64,000 nucleotides of DNA from Pirellulales bacterium. GTDB lineage: Bacteria > Planctomycetota > Planctomycetia > Pirellulales > JANQPP01. The notes under the pieces were generated by a model. That model did no database searches, was not told the DNA's origin, and saw only the letters and a program-made list of their open reading frames with translations. The stretch spans positions 26,600 to 90,599 of the forward strand of contig JANQPP010000218.1 in assembly GCA_028289405.1 (NCBI GenBank), written 5' to 3'. Positions 42,607 through 51,512 of the stretch are shown piece by piece; the first letter of the stretch is position 1; each line of letters begins with the position of its first letter. A program made the translations under genes and the position numbers.

Positions 42607-43481
42607 AAAATCGACGCCGAAAAATTCGTCGCGGGTTGTGGGTCGTGGCCGGCATGGTGGTGCTCGCCGCCGGCGTCAGTGCCGCGCTCTGGTTTCCTTG
42701 GCCGAACGGATCCACGGAAACGGCCAGCCCGGATACGTCCGCGACGATGGGAAGTCTTTCGGGCGAAACAGACTCCGGCGCGATCCCCTACCAAAATCTG
42801 TTCCAAGTCTTCTGGAGCGGTGGTGTGCTGATGATCCCCATCTTCGTGGGATCGGTGACGACCGTGCTCTTCTTTTTTGAGCGATTGGCGGCGCTTCGCT
42901 CGGCTAGAATTATTCCTCGGCCATTCGTCAGGCGGCTACTGCTGCAACTTCGCGAAGGGCAGCTTACCCGCGATGAGGCGCTGGAACTTTGCGAGCAGGA
43001 ACGTAGCCCCGTGGCGGTCGTCTTTCAAGCGGCACTGAAAAAATGGGGACGTCCCGCAGTGGAGGTCGAGCAGGCCGTGCTTGATGAAGGGGAACGCATC
43101 GCCAACCAACTCCGCAAGCACCTGCGGGTGTTTCATGGCGTGGCGACGATTTCACCGCTGTTAGGTTTGTTGGGAACCGTCTGCGGCATGATTCAAGCCT
43201 TCAACGCGATTGCCCAAACCGAAGCGCTAGGCCGTACGGAAATGCTCGCCGCCGGCATTAGCCAGGCACTATTGACGACTGCCGCCGGACTCTGCGTGGC
43301 CATTCCCGCCTTGAGCTTTCACCTCTTCTTCGTGAGCCGCGTCGACCGGCTGGTGATGAAGATCGACGCGCTTGGCCAGCAGCTCGTGGAGATCATCGCC
43401 GAGGACGCCGGGCCGGCGCTTGCCAAGTCCACGAGCAAGACGCGCAAGGCGACCACCACGCGGACCAAGCAAGCCGCCTGA
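42603..43481 (+). CDS. ExbB/TolQ/MotA-family proton channel
   Basis: A 292-residue protein. An N-terminal extension with one span (VVAGMVVLAAGVSAALWFPW) precedes the standard MotA/TolQ/ExbB domain: a second span near 76-98 (GGVLMIPIFVGSVTTVLFFFE), a large cytoplasmic loop, then FHGVATISPLLGLLGTVCGMIQAFNAI and SQALLTTAAGLCVAIPALSFHLFF. Five such subunits form a channel around ExbD and convert proton flow into motion for a TonB or TolA partner. The C-terminus is a Lys/Arg/Thr tail. Translationally coupled to the upstream TPR gene and followed by ExbD. Confidence 0.88.
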   Translation: MKNRRRKIRRGLWVVAGMVVLAAGVSAALWFPWPNGSTETASPDTSATMGSLSGETDSGAIPYQNLFQVFWSGGVLMIPIFVGSVTTVLFFFERLAALRSARIIPRPFVRRLLLQLREGQLTRDEALELCEQERSPVAVVFQAALKKWGRPAVEVEQAVLDEGERIANQLRKHLRVFHGVATISPLLGLLGTVCGMIQAFNAIAQTEALGRTEMLAAGISQALLTTAAGLCVAIPALSFHLFFVSRVDRLVMKIDALGQQLVEIIAEDAGPALAKSTSKTRKATTTRTKQAA

Positions 43482-43500
43482 CCGGAGCGAACTCCAAGCC

Positions 43501-43935
43501 GTGCCACTCAAGACGCAACAGACCGAAACGCCCTCCATCAACCTCACGGCGATGATCGACGTGGTGTTTCTGCTGCTGATTTTCTTGCTCGTGGCAGCGA
43601 AGTTTCACGATCAAGAACGGGAAATGGCGCTTGAGCTGCCCCAAGTGGCGGAAGACGGCACCCTGCCGCTTACCACGGCCAAAGCCACGATCAACGTGCG
43701 AGGCAATGGCGAGATCTACCTAGAGCGGGAACCGGTGACCCTGGCGCAACTCAGCCAGCGGCTGCGGGCCACGCGCCTCGCCCAGCCCCAGTTTGGCGTG
43801 CTGGTCCGAGGGGACGCGGAGGGCCGCTATCAGCGGATCGCCGAAGTGCTGGGCGCCTGTCGCACGGCAGGGATTCGAGAAGTCGGCGTTTCCGTCCATC
43901 CTCTGCCGGGCGAATCGCCCACCACAAGCCCCTAG
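43501..43935 (+). CDS. ExbD/TolR-family proton channel subunit
   Basis: A 144-residue protein starting at GTG (PLKTQQTETPSINLTAMID). A single span, MIDVVFLLLIFLLVAAKF, contains the conserved channel Asp in AMIDVVF. The periplasmic domain (ATINVRGNGEIYLEREPVTLAQLSQRL ... ADAEGRYQRIAEVLGACRTAGI pattern) is complete. It works inside the ExbB ring. The frame also runs upstream through the end of exbB, but that part has no homology. The TonB-like protein follows 123 bp downstream. Confidence 0.88.
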   Translation: MPLKTQQTETPSINLTAMIDVVFLLLIFLLVAAKFHDQEREMALELPQVAEDGTLPLTTAKATINVRGNGEIYLEREPVTLAQLSQRLRATRLAQPQFGVLVRGDAEGRYQRIAEVLGACRTAGIREVGVSVHPLPGESPTTSP

Positions 43936-44058
43936 TCTGGCAGCTCTTGCCTATTCCTGCCGACCCGTTTTTTTGCTCGTGCTAGGTACGCTTGGCCACG
44001 ACGGCTCGCGCCCGCCGATGATTAGAGAAGGGGCAATTCTCGGCGAGGCAACGAATCG

Positions 44059-45807
44059 ATGGGCGTGTGGCAATCGATCACTCAGTACGTTTCACGATCG
44101 CCGTCCGGCGCCTGCTTTCTCGTGGGGAGCGTGGCCCTGGCCGTGGCATGCGGCATCTTTTTGTGGACGCGGTGGGGTCAGTCCCGCGCGCTGGAAAAGT
44201 GCGTCTTTCTTTCCGTACTTGCTCACGTTCTCTTGGCGCTCTGGGCGATGCGGTTTAACTTTGCCGCGCAGCCAGATCTTTCCCAGAAAGAAGCTCAAGT
44301 GCGGGTCGTGTTCGTGGAGGACGTGCCGCAGGAATCCTTCGCCGAAGCGCCAACCAAACCAGAACCGTCCGAAACGCAAGTCGTTGAAGCCCAGGAAGCT
44401 CCTCGTGAAGTAGAAAAGGAATTCGACCTTCGAGAAACCACGCCGCCGGAAATAGTTCTTGATCAACCTTCGCCGGAACCGGCTAGCTCTTCAAACGAAG
44501 AAGTGGAGGCCCCGCCGTCCAGCGTTCCCAACACATCGGCCACGTCGCCAGCATCGCCGGCGACCGAGCATTCCACTGAATCGATGGCGGCTGCCGAGCC
44601 TACGATGCCCGACGTGAATACGATGGTTCCGATGGAAGCCACCATCGCCGACCAGGCAACCAAAACTCCACGCGAGCCGGCGAAACGTGTCATCCCGGAG
44701 GTTTCAGAAGTCTCGCTGCCTGCCGAGTATCGCTCCCGCCAGGCGAACCTTCGTGAGGCCTTGGTCCAACGCCATGGGGGTAGCGCGGCCACGGAAGCCG
44801 CCGTGAAGAAAGCCCTGGAGTGGTTGGCTCGCAGCCAAGCCCGGGATGGCCGGTGGGACACCGATTACCACGAAGGAGGAAGCGATTCCTTCATGGACGG
44901 CCAAATCCGCCGTGGCGTGGGAGCGCACGCGGACACGGGAATCACCGGCCTGGCACTGTTGGCCTTTTTGGGAGCCGGGCATACGCACCAGGAGGGCGTC
45001 CACGCGGCAAACGTGAGAAGGGGCCTCGAATATCTGCTCCGCTCGCAGGCCCACGATGGCTGCCTGGCGGGACTGGCCCACCACTACGCCCACATGTACT
45101 GCCATGGCATCGCCAGCTTGGCCCTGGCGGAGGCGTATGGGCTCACGCATGATCCCGCCTTGCGGCAGCCCCTCAAGATGGCGGCGGCCTATTCGCTCCG
45201 ATCGCAACACCCCACCGAAGGGGGCTGGCGGTATCGGCCTGGCGAACGGGGAGATACTAGCCAGTTCGGATGGCAGGTGATGGCCCTGCTTAGCGCGGAG
45301 CGATCGGGCATCACGATTCCATCGCGTGCCCGTCAAGGCATGCAGGATTTTCTGGCCCGCGTCACCGTCGGACGGGAAGGCGGGTTGGCCAGCTATCGTC
45401 CCGGTGAACGGGTGACTGCCACGATGACCGCTGAAGCGCATGTTTGCCGTAGGCTGCTGCGGCTACCGATTCCCTCCGCCACGGAGCGCGAAACCGGGCA
45501 GTACTTGTTGAGGCATCTGCCTGATCCCGCGCGTCCCAATTTCTATTACTGGTACTATGGCACCATGGCGCTGTTCCAATCCGGGGACACGACTTGGGAC
45601 GCCTGGAACGGGGCGTTACAGCAGGCCCTGCTTCCGGCCCAACGAACGGAAGGCTTCCACGCGGGGAGTTGGGACGTTGACCCGGTTTGGGGGCGGCACG
45701 GCGGCCGCGTTTTCTGCACGTCCTTAGGGGCACTTTGCCTAGAGGTCTATTACCGCTACGCGCCACTGGAGACAGCGCTCGGCCCAAGGGAAAATTGGCG
45801 AGAGTAG
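44059..45807 (+). CDS. TonB-like membrane protein with terpenoid-cyclase-type alpha/alpha toroid
   Basis: 582 residues. Two N-terminal membrane spans (about 17-36 and 48-66) lead into a long Pro/Glu/Ser-rich spacer (about 70-215), like the periplasm-spanning linker of TonB. From about 228 the protein becomes helical, with squalene-cyclase/prenyltransferase-type repeats: AVKKALEWLARSQARDGRWD, VRRGLEYLLRSQAHDGCLA, MAAAYSLRSQHPTEGGWRY and FYYWYYGTMALFQSGDTTWD. The cyclase catalytic DXDD is not seen, so this is probably a binding toroid. Gene order after ExbB/ExbD makes it the candidate energised partner. GAGG lies about 12 nt before the ATG and a terminator follows at 45870. Confidence 0.7.
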   Translation: MGVWQSITQYVSRSPSGACFLVGSVALAVACGIFLWTRWGQSRALEKCVFLSVLAHVLLALWAMRFNFAAQPDLSQKEAQVRVVFVEDVPQESFAEAPTKPEPSETQVVEAQEAPREVEKEFDLRETTPPEIVLDQPSPEPASSSNEEVEAPPSSVPNTSATSPASPATEHSTESMAAAEPTMPDVNTMVPMEATIADQATKTPREPAKRVIPEVSEVSLPAEYRSRQANLREALVQRHGGSAATEAAVKKALEWLARSQARDGRWDTDYHEGGSDSFMDGQIRRGVGAHADTGITGLALLAFLGAGHTHQEGVHAANVRRGLEYLLRSQAHDGCLAGLAHHYAHMYCHGIASLALAEAYGLTHDPALRQPLKMAAAYSLRSQHPTEGGWRYRPGERGDTSQFGWQVMALLSAERSGITIPSRARQGMQDFLARVTVGREGGLASYRPGERVTATMTAEAHVCRRLLRLPIPSATERETGQYLLRHLPDPARPNFYYWYYGTMALFQSGDTTWDAWNGALQQALLPAQRTEGFHAGSWDVDPVWGRHGGRVFCTSLGALCLEVYYRYAPLETALGPRENWRE

Positions 45808-45869
45808 ATTTTCCATTATGTCGCCCTCTGGAACGCGACCCGGCGGGAATGACGATTCATCCATGAAAA

Positions 45870-45911
45870 AAAGGCACACGGTTGCTGGGAACCGGCGTGC
45901 CCTTTCTTTTT
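45870..45911 (+). terminator. Rho-independent terminator of the ExbBD/TonB-like operon
   Basis: Outer stem AAAGGCAC with GTGCCTTT, inner stem CGGTT with AACCG, followed by TTTCTTTTT. An A-run on the 5' side makes it usable on both strands. Confidence 0.75.
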
Positions 45912-46263
45912 GAATTCGATGCGAGTGAAGACGATCGCAAAGAGGCTGGGCACGGCATCCTTGCCCGTGCCTTCCTTGACCCAGGAAGAGGCGATCCAGG
46001 CATCCATGCCAACACACCTCCTGCCTCCATTACCTAGGGAGCTTTGCAGCCCGCACTACGTCCCTGTAGCGACGATTTGGCTGCGTTCCATAACAAGCCC
46101 TGCTGCCATGCGGAAGTTACCAGCCCGCGCGACACTCCTAGGTATCTTGTGGAGAAAATCCATCTTGGATCCTTCCCACGATATTGTATCGGCAGCCAAG
46201 CTATTGACGAATTTTAACTTGGCTACCTTCACCATTACTTTCCATCACTCGGATGTGATAAGA

Positions 46264-46290
46264 CAGCCTGACGAGAAACTCGACAGGCTG
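46264..46290. repeat. Strong hairpin of unknown role, 3' of the ammonium transporter gene
   Basis: CAGCCTG-A-CGAG pairs with CTCG-A-CAGGCTG around an AAA loop: 11 bp with one A-A mismatch. No T-run lies on either side. It may be a second 3' processing or termination element for the minus-strand transporter transcript. Confidence 0.45.
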
Positions 46291-46321
46291 CCTCGGATTA
46301 CTCTTCTCGTATTCCAAACAG

Positions 46322-46354
46322 GCGTGGCCGCCCATTTCACACGGGCGGCCACGC
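46322..46354 (-). terminator. Likely 3' hairpin/terminator of the ammonium transporter gene
   Basis: GCGTGGCCGCCC and GGGCGGCCACGC are perfect 12-bp arms around a 9-nt loop, 32 bp after the amt stop codon on the minus strand. The following RNA is CUGUUUGG, only weakly U-rich. Confidence 0.5.
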
Positions 46355-46385
46355 GGTCCTAGGTTTTACCGCACAAGCTTTCCGC

Positions 46386-47789
46386 TTACGCGCCAGCCAA
46401 TTCTCCGTAAGCCTTCATGCCGTGCTCGCTGAGGTCGAGACCTTGTTGCTCTTCTTCAGCACTCACACGAAGCATTCCAGCACCCTTGAGGAAAGCGAAA
46501 ACGACATACATCGAAACGAAGGCATAAGCGGAGATCGCCAGCGTACCGACAATCTGCGGGCCGATAGCCTTGTCCGTTCCGAAGATGCCGGTGGCGATGC
46601 CGCCCCACATGCCGCAGAGGCCATGCACGGGCCAGGCACCGACGGGATCGTCGATCTTGAGTTTGTCGAGCAGGATCACGCCGCCCACCACCAAGACACC
46701 AGCTACGGCACCGATAATCAGGGCGCTAGCATTCGTGACGGTGTCGCAGTTGGCGGTGATCCCCACCAGGCCAGCCAATGCCCCATTGATGGCCATCGAC
46801 AGGTCCGGTTTCTTAAAGCAGCCCCAGGCGGTAATCATGGCGAGCACCGCACCAGCAGCCGGCGCCAACGTGGTATTCACGGCCACGAGAAGCGTGGTCT
46901 CCGTGTTGGCACTTCCGGCAAACGCGAGTTGGCTACCCGGATTAAAACCGTACCACCCGATCCACAAGATGAATGCACCCAGCGTGGCGAAGGTCAAGTT
47001 ATGCCCCGGAATCGGCTGCGAACGTCCATCCTCGGAGAACCGACCCAAGCGCGGACCGAGCACGATGGCTCCCGCCAAACCGGCGAATCCGCCCACCGCG
47101 TGCACGACCACCGAGCCCGCGAAATCGTGGAAGCCCCGCGCGTCAAGCCAGCCGCCGCCCCATTTCCAATAGCCGCTAATGGGGTAGATAATTCCGGTAA
47201 TGATCGCGCTGTAGACCAAGTAGGCTTCAAACTTCATTCGGCCTGCCACGGCACCTGAAACAATCGTCGCGGCGGTCGCGGCGAACGCGACTTGGAACAG
47301 CCAATCGACTTGCGGATGCAGTACGCCGGGTCCCGGTTCGCCGTCAAGCGTTTCCGAGATGCCGATCCCGCCAAATCCGAAGTAAGGGCTAGAAGCGGCG
47401 TCACCGGGATACATCAGGCTGTAGCCAATGAAGTAGAAGAGCAGCACGCCCACGGAAACATCCATCAAGTTTTTGAAGAGGATGTTTACCGTGCATTTGG
47501 ATTGATTGAAGCCGGATTCCACCATCGCGAATCCGGCTTGCATGAAGAGCACGAGCACGGCGGCAATGAACAGGATCATGTTGTCTAGAGCGTAGGCGAC
47601 GATTTCCGGGGTCATCGCCTCTTCTTCGACGGGAGCCTCTTCAACCACTTCTTCCGTGGCGGCGGCGTCGGGAGCCGCTTCCGTTTCTTGGGCCCGTGCA
47701 AGGGATGGGGACCACATCAAGAGACCAACGAGAACGGCGCAGACTGATAGCGCCATCGACAGAGAGCAAGATGGTTTTGTCATCATCAT
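46386..47789 (-). CDS. Ammonium transporter, Amt family
   Basis: A 467-residue Amt protein with a cleavable signal peptide (about 1-34, ending LARAQET), an acidic Ala/Glu linker and then 11 membrane spans. Conserved blocks: LFMQAGFAMVESGFNQSK (first span of the core), FHDFAGSVVVHAVGGFAGLAGAIVLGPRLG (pore His and family signature) and WPVHGLCGMWGGIATGIFG (second pore His). It conducts ammonia/ammonium for nitrogen assimilation. No PII gene is adjacent, which is unusual since amt and glnK often pair. The start could be any of three consecutive Met codons. Confidence 0.92.
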   Translation of the reverse strand: MMMTKPSCSLSMALSVCAVLVGLLMWSPSLARAQETEAAPDAAATEEVVEEAPVEEEAMTPEIVAYALDNMILFIAAVLVLFMQAGFAMVESGFNQSKCTVNILFKNLMDVSVGVLLFYFIGYSLMYPGDAASSPYFGFGGIGISETLDGEPGPGVLHPQVDWLFQVAFAATAATIVSGAVAGRMKFEAYLVYSAIITGIIYPISGYWKWGGGWLDARGFHDFAGSVVVHAVGGFAGLAGAIVLGPRLGRFSEDGRSQPIPGHNLTFATLGAFILWIGWYGFNPGSQLAFAGSANTETTLLVAVNTTLAPAAGAVLAMITAWGCFKKPDLSMAINGALAGLVGITANCDTVTNASALIIGAVAGVLVVGGVILLDKLKIDDPVGAWPVHGLCGMWGGIATGIFGTDKAIGPQIVGTLAISAYAFVSMYVVFAFLKGAGMLRVSAEEEQQGLDLSEHGMKAYGELAGA

Positions 47790-48116
47790 CCGCCTTGTAA
47801 CAGTTTAAGGAGTTCTACGAATTCAACGGCTCCAGTCGCACCCTAGGATATGTCGCGACTTGAGGCAGGAAGGTTTAGGCCTGCGATGCCGAAAAGCAGA
47901 ATGCGTGCCAAATTGCCAACGGCAGCGCACTGAAGGAATGGCAAAGCTTTGAAAATTAAGGACTTACATGATTTTCACGAGCAGCGTTCTCAAACCGTCG
48001 GAAGAATGCAATCCGAGGCGCCGCCTACAGGCCGTTCTCGACGTGCTTAATTTTTAAGCAGAGCGGGGCGGCAGCCACGCAGAGACCAGGGGAGCCTGAA
48101 AACGGTGAGAAGGGAC
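47790..48116. other. Intergenic region between hisS end and amt start
   Basis: These 327 bp lie upstream of amt and downstream of hisS (both minus strand). They must hold the amt promoter. No open frame, tRNA or clear hairpin was found, and no convincing NtrC or sigma-54 site could be picked by eye. Confidence 0.35.
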
Positions 48117-49475
48117 TCAGACGGAGGGCATGGATTCAGGCCGCAGGAGTGTACGGAGCACGTCCGCGATGCGCGATACATCGCCGCCATGGCGGACTTC
48201 CTGGCTTTCACCGCTACGCAGGTCCTTGACTTGGCAGGTGCTCGCCTGGAATTCATCCTCGCCCACGATGATGGCACAGGCGAATCCTCGGCGGTCGGCA
48301 TATTTTAATTGGCTCCCCAACTTGCGGGGCTCGGGATACATCTCCACGCCCCAGCCGAGGCGCCGCAAGGCATTCGTCAGATGTAAATAATCGTGCAGCC
48401 GGTCGGCGGCGAAGAAGGGCACGAAGACCTCCGCCGGCGTGCGGACCTTTTCCAGCAGATTCAGCTCTTCTAGCGCCGCCAGCATCCGGTCTAAACCCAG
48501 CGAGGCGCCGATGCCCGGCAAGACTTGCGAGGTGTACAGTTCCGCCAAGTTGTCGTACCGTCCACCGGAGCAGACGCTGCCGATTCGCGGCAAGTCATCG
48601 AGGAACGTTTCAATCACCGTGCCCGTGTAGTAATCCAACCCCCGGGCAATCGAAGGATCGATACGAAGGCGTCCGGGAGCGACGCCCGCCACCTGCACGC
48701 CTTGAAAGATCTCCTCTAGCTTGGCCAGCCCTTCCTCCGCCCGCGAATTTCCCTGGGCCAGTTTCGACAGACCCCGCAATATCTCCTCATTCTCGCCGGA
48801 GAGTTCACTAAGTTGAAGAATCTCCGTTGATTTTTCCGCGGCCACACCGACAGTTCGCATTTCCTCTTGGACGGCGTCGCGGCCGATCTTCGGGAGCTTG
48901 TCGAGACAGCGGAGCACCACGGTCGCTTGCTCCGCCAGTTCTAGTTTTTCCAGCAGCCCATTCAAGATTTGCCGGTGATTCACATGGATCGTGAACCGTT
49001 CGATGCCGATGGCTTGCAGCAGTTCATGCACGACCAGAATGGTTTCGATGTCCGCCACGGTGGAGAGCGTGCCGATCGTGTCGAAATCGCATTGCATGAA
49101 CTCCCGGTACCGGCCCAGTTGGGTATTCTCCCCGCGCCAGACCGAGGCGATGTGATACCGCTTGAAGGGGGTGCCTAACTCTCCCACGTGCTGCGCCGCG
49201 AATCGTGCCAAAGGGACGGTCAGGTCAAACCGCAGGCCAACCCAGCGCTTGCCGTGGTCTTGAAAGCGGTAGAGTTGGCGGTCGGTCTCCTCGCTCCCCT
49301 TGCCGGCCAGGATTTCCAGATACTCCAGCGCGGGCGTATCGATCGGACTGAAACCGAAGGAGCGGTAGACTTGCCGCGCCGTCTCCATGATCCTCTCGCG
49401 GGCAATCATGCTCTCCGGAAGATGGTCCCGGAAACCCTTGAGCGTTCTCGGCGAGATCCGGGTAGCTTTATTCAC
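48117..49475 (-). CDS. hisS: Histidyl-tRNA synthetase
   Basis: A 452-residue class II synthetase that charges tRNA-His. Motif 1 is near VYRSFGFSPIDTPALE. Motif 2 is FKRYHIASVWRGENTQLGRYREFMQCD, preceded by GLRFDLTVPLARF. The His-specific block is IARGLDYYTGTVIET, and motif 3 is LPGIGASLGLDRML. The C-terminal anticodon-binding domain (EVFVPFFAADRLHDYLHL ... IIVGEDEFQASTCQVKDL) is complete. The YkgJ-type gene lies 37 bp upstream on the same strand, so both may be in one transcript. Confidence 0.95.
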   Translation of the reverse strand: MNKATRISPRTLKGFRDHLPESMIARERIMETARQVYRSFGFSPIDTPALEYLEILAGKGSEETDRQLYRFQDHGKRWVGLRFDLTVPLARFAAQHVGELGTPFKRYHIASVWRGENTQLGRYREFMQCDFDTIGTLSTVADIETILVVHELLQAIGIERFTIHVNHRQILNGLLEKLELAEQATVVLRCLDKLPKIGRDAVQEEMRTVGVAAEKSTEILQLSELSGENEEILRGLSKLAQGNSRAEEGLAKLEEIFQGVQVAGVAPGRLRIDPSIARGLDYYTGTVIETFLDDLPRIGSVCSGGRYDNLAELYTSQVLPGIGASLGLDRMLAALEELNLLEKVRTPAEVFVPFFAADRLHDYLHLTNALRRLGWGVEMYPEPRKLGSQLKYADRRGFACAIIVGEDEFQASTCQVKDLRSGESQEVRHGGDVSRIADVLRTLLRPESMPSV

Positions 49476-49512
49476 GGGCGGTCGATTTCCTTGGCTAATA
49501 CAAAGGGTATTT

Positions 49513-49953
49513 TCAAAGCACCTTCATCAGCGGCGGTTCGGCTCCGCGGATGCCATCGCGGCCTCCCTTGGCGAAGATCGCTTCGGAGAACTCGGCCACT
49601 TGCTCGGGCGTTTCCAGGTACCGTTCGTAGGTCCAAGTTTCTTCAAATTCACAATTGTCGGTGGAATAGTCCCGGCAGATTTGCGGGCGCGTCTCGTAAA
49701 TACCGCAGCGATAGTCCGGCTGCAAATGCTTGCATTCGGTATGCACCAGCAGGTACCAGGTATCGTCCTCCGTGAAGACGGTGGCATGTTGGTGCAGCAG
49801 ATACCAGCGGATGAAATCGAAATCCTGCCGCGTGGTCGGCGTTTCAATCGGCAACGCGAAATAGCGGCAGCACTTGGCCGTGCAATGGTCACAGAGCGAA
49901 TCGCCCGGAGGCAAATCGGCCCGCCGCGTGATCCTGGGAGTTTTCTTGGCCAT
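49513..49953 (-). CDS. YkgJ-family cysteine-cluster protein
   Basis: A 146-residue protein with eight cysteines in the YkgJ/Fe-S-oxidoreductase-like pattern: CDHCTAKCCRYF, then TECKHLQPDYRCGIYETRPQICRDYS and DNCEFEE. These clusters probably bind zinc or an iron-sulfur centre; the biochemical role of the family is not established. The full pattern is intact. It lies immediately upstream of hisS on the same strand. Confidence 0.8.
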   Translation of the reverse strand: MAKKTPRITRRADLPPGDSLCDHCTAKCCRYFALPIETPTTRQDFDFIRWYLLHQHATVFTEDDTWYLLVHTECKHLQPDYRCGIYETRPQICRDYSTDNCEFEETWTYERYLETPEQVAEFSEAIFAKGGRDGIRGAEPPLMKVL

Positions 49954-50225
49954 GTTCCTTCACCACGTGCAAACAAAGAAATCACCGCTCTATCGTGCCG
50001 AGAGAATTCCAGCTCACGGCGCGATTCCCCACCGAATCCAGTCATGACCAACGATAACAAAATGGCCCGCGAAATTCATTAGCAGCCGTTAGCCAAACAT
50101 GCGAAAACTCGACCGGTTCCGTCCGTTGGTGTACGCTGCGAGCCATGTCGCGGCTTGCTCAACCGGCTCTCACTTTTGCCGGGCGTGCGTGTCCCCCTCC
50201 TCCCCGCCCCTTGAAGAAGTCTCCC

Positions 50226-51344
50226 ATGAAAATCACTCAAGTTGTGTGCCAGGTGTTGAGAATTCCCCACGTCGAGGCGAAGACGGCCAGCAGCCAAGAT
50301 TCCGTGCTGGTCCGCATCCGCACCGATGCGGGCTTGGAAGGCGTCGGCGAGGCGGACGCTTCTCCGGAAGTGGTCAAAGCCGTCATCGACGCGCCCTTTA
50401 GCCACAACGTCGCCTGTGGGCTGCGGGAAGTGCTGGTGGGACAACAAGCCTTGGAACATGAGCGGCTACGTCGCGAAATGCATCGCCGCACCATGTATTT
50501 TGGCCGCACTTCCGTGACGGTCGCCGCCATGAGCGCCGTGGACCTGGCCCTCTGGGACTTGAAGGGCAAACACTTCGGCGAGCCGGTCCACCGCTTGCTG
50601 GGGGGCTGCCTACATCCCCGCATCAAAGCCTACGCGTCGATCCTGTTTGGCAAGGACGGCACGGAAACGGCGGACATCGGCCGGCGGTGGCGGGAAGCCG
50701 GCTACGAGGCCGTGAAATTCGGTTGGGAACCGATGGGCACGTCCGCCGCCGTGGATGTCGATCTGGTCCGGGGTGCCCGCGAAGGCGTGGGAGATGCCAC
50801 CGTGCTCATCGACGCCGGTTGCGTGTGGGATGCCCGCACCGCCCTCCGCCGCGCGGAAGCGTTCTCCGAATACGCCATCGAATGGCTAGAGGAACCGCTC
50901 TTGCCGCACGATGTGGAGGGGTACCGCTGGTTACGGGACCGGTCTCCCGTCCCCATCGCGGCGGGAGAAGAGGAATGCGGGCGGGAATCGTTCCGCCCTC
51001 TCATCGACCAGCGGGCACTCGACGTCTACCAGATCGACCTTTCCCGCAACGGCTTCACCGATGCCGTGTACCTCCGCGACCGCGTGGAGGAGATCGGCGC
51101 CCGGCTCTGTAACCACTGCTACACCAGCCCGATCACCGTGGCGGCCAGCCTGCACTGGCTTTGCACTTGCCGCGACGCCTTTCTATTCGAGGACTGCGTG
51201 GAGGATTCACCGCTGCGTCACGAACTGACGCAGGAAAAGGTCCAAGCCGAAGCTGGCTGGATCCGCGTGCCGGAAGGCCCCGGGCTGGGCGTGACGCTAA
51301 ACGAAGATTTCGTCCGCGACCATTTGATTGCCGAGTCGGGATGA
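50226..51344 (+). CDS. Mandelate racemase/muconate lactonizing-type enolase-superfamily enzyme
   Basis: A 372-residue enolase-superfamily protein. The N-terminal capping domain (QDSVLVRIRTDAGLEGVGEAD) leads into a barrel with AAMSAVDLALWDLKGKHFGEPVHRLLGG, GYEAVKFGWEPMG (catalytic Lys strand), VLIDAGCVWD (first metal Asp), IEWLEEPLLPHD (second), AAGEEECGRE (third) and CNHCYTSPITVAASLHW (His). The third strand reads KFG rather than KxK, and the Asp-His base dyad is not obvious, so the subgroup (acid-sugar dehydratase or epimerase) is open. The start begins at KITQVVC; upstream codons in frame add nothing. Confidence 0.8.
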   Translation: MKITQVVCQVLRIPHVEAKTASSQDSVLVRIRTDAGLEGVGEADASPEVVKAVIDAPFSHNVACGLREVLVGQQALEHERLRREMHRRTMYFGRTSVTVAAMSAVDLALWDLKGKHFGEPVHRLLGGCLHPRIKAYASILFGKDGTETADIGRRWREAGYEAVKFGWEPMGTSAAVDVDLVRGAREGVGDATVLIDAGCVWDARTALRRAEAFSEYAIEWLEEPLLPHDVEGYRWLRDRSPVPIAAGEEECGRESFRPLIDQRALDVYQIDLSRNGFTDAVYLRDRVEEIGARLCNHCYTSPITVAASLHWLCTCRDAFLFEDCVEDSPLRHELTQEKVQAEAGWIRVPEGPGLGVTLNEDFVRDHLIAESG

Positions 51345-51512
51345 AGAGCACGCAGGCAGGGACTGCGGGCGTTAGGGTCGAATTCGAAAGCTATCTCGAG
51401 GCGCGAAACTGTGAGTATGGAACCAGAAATGTAGTGCCGCTCGAACGGTTGTGGCGAACAATTTGCGAAACGCTGCTACAAATGTCCCAAATGCGGCACG
51501 CCCGGCATCACG

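Noticed and set aside
46264..46354. Riboswitch or PII-linked regulatory RNA near amt
   Set aside because: Both hairpins lie 3' of the amt gene, not in its leader, and show no conserved aptamer-like core.
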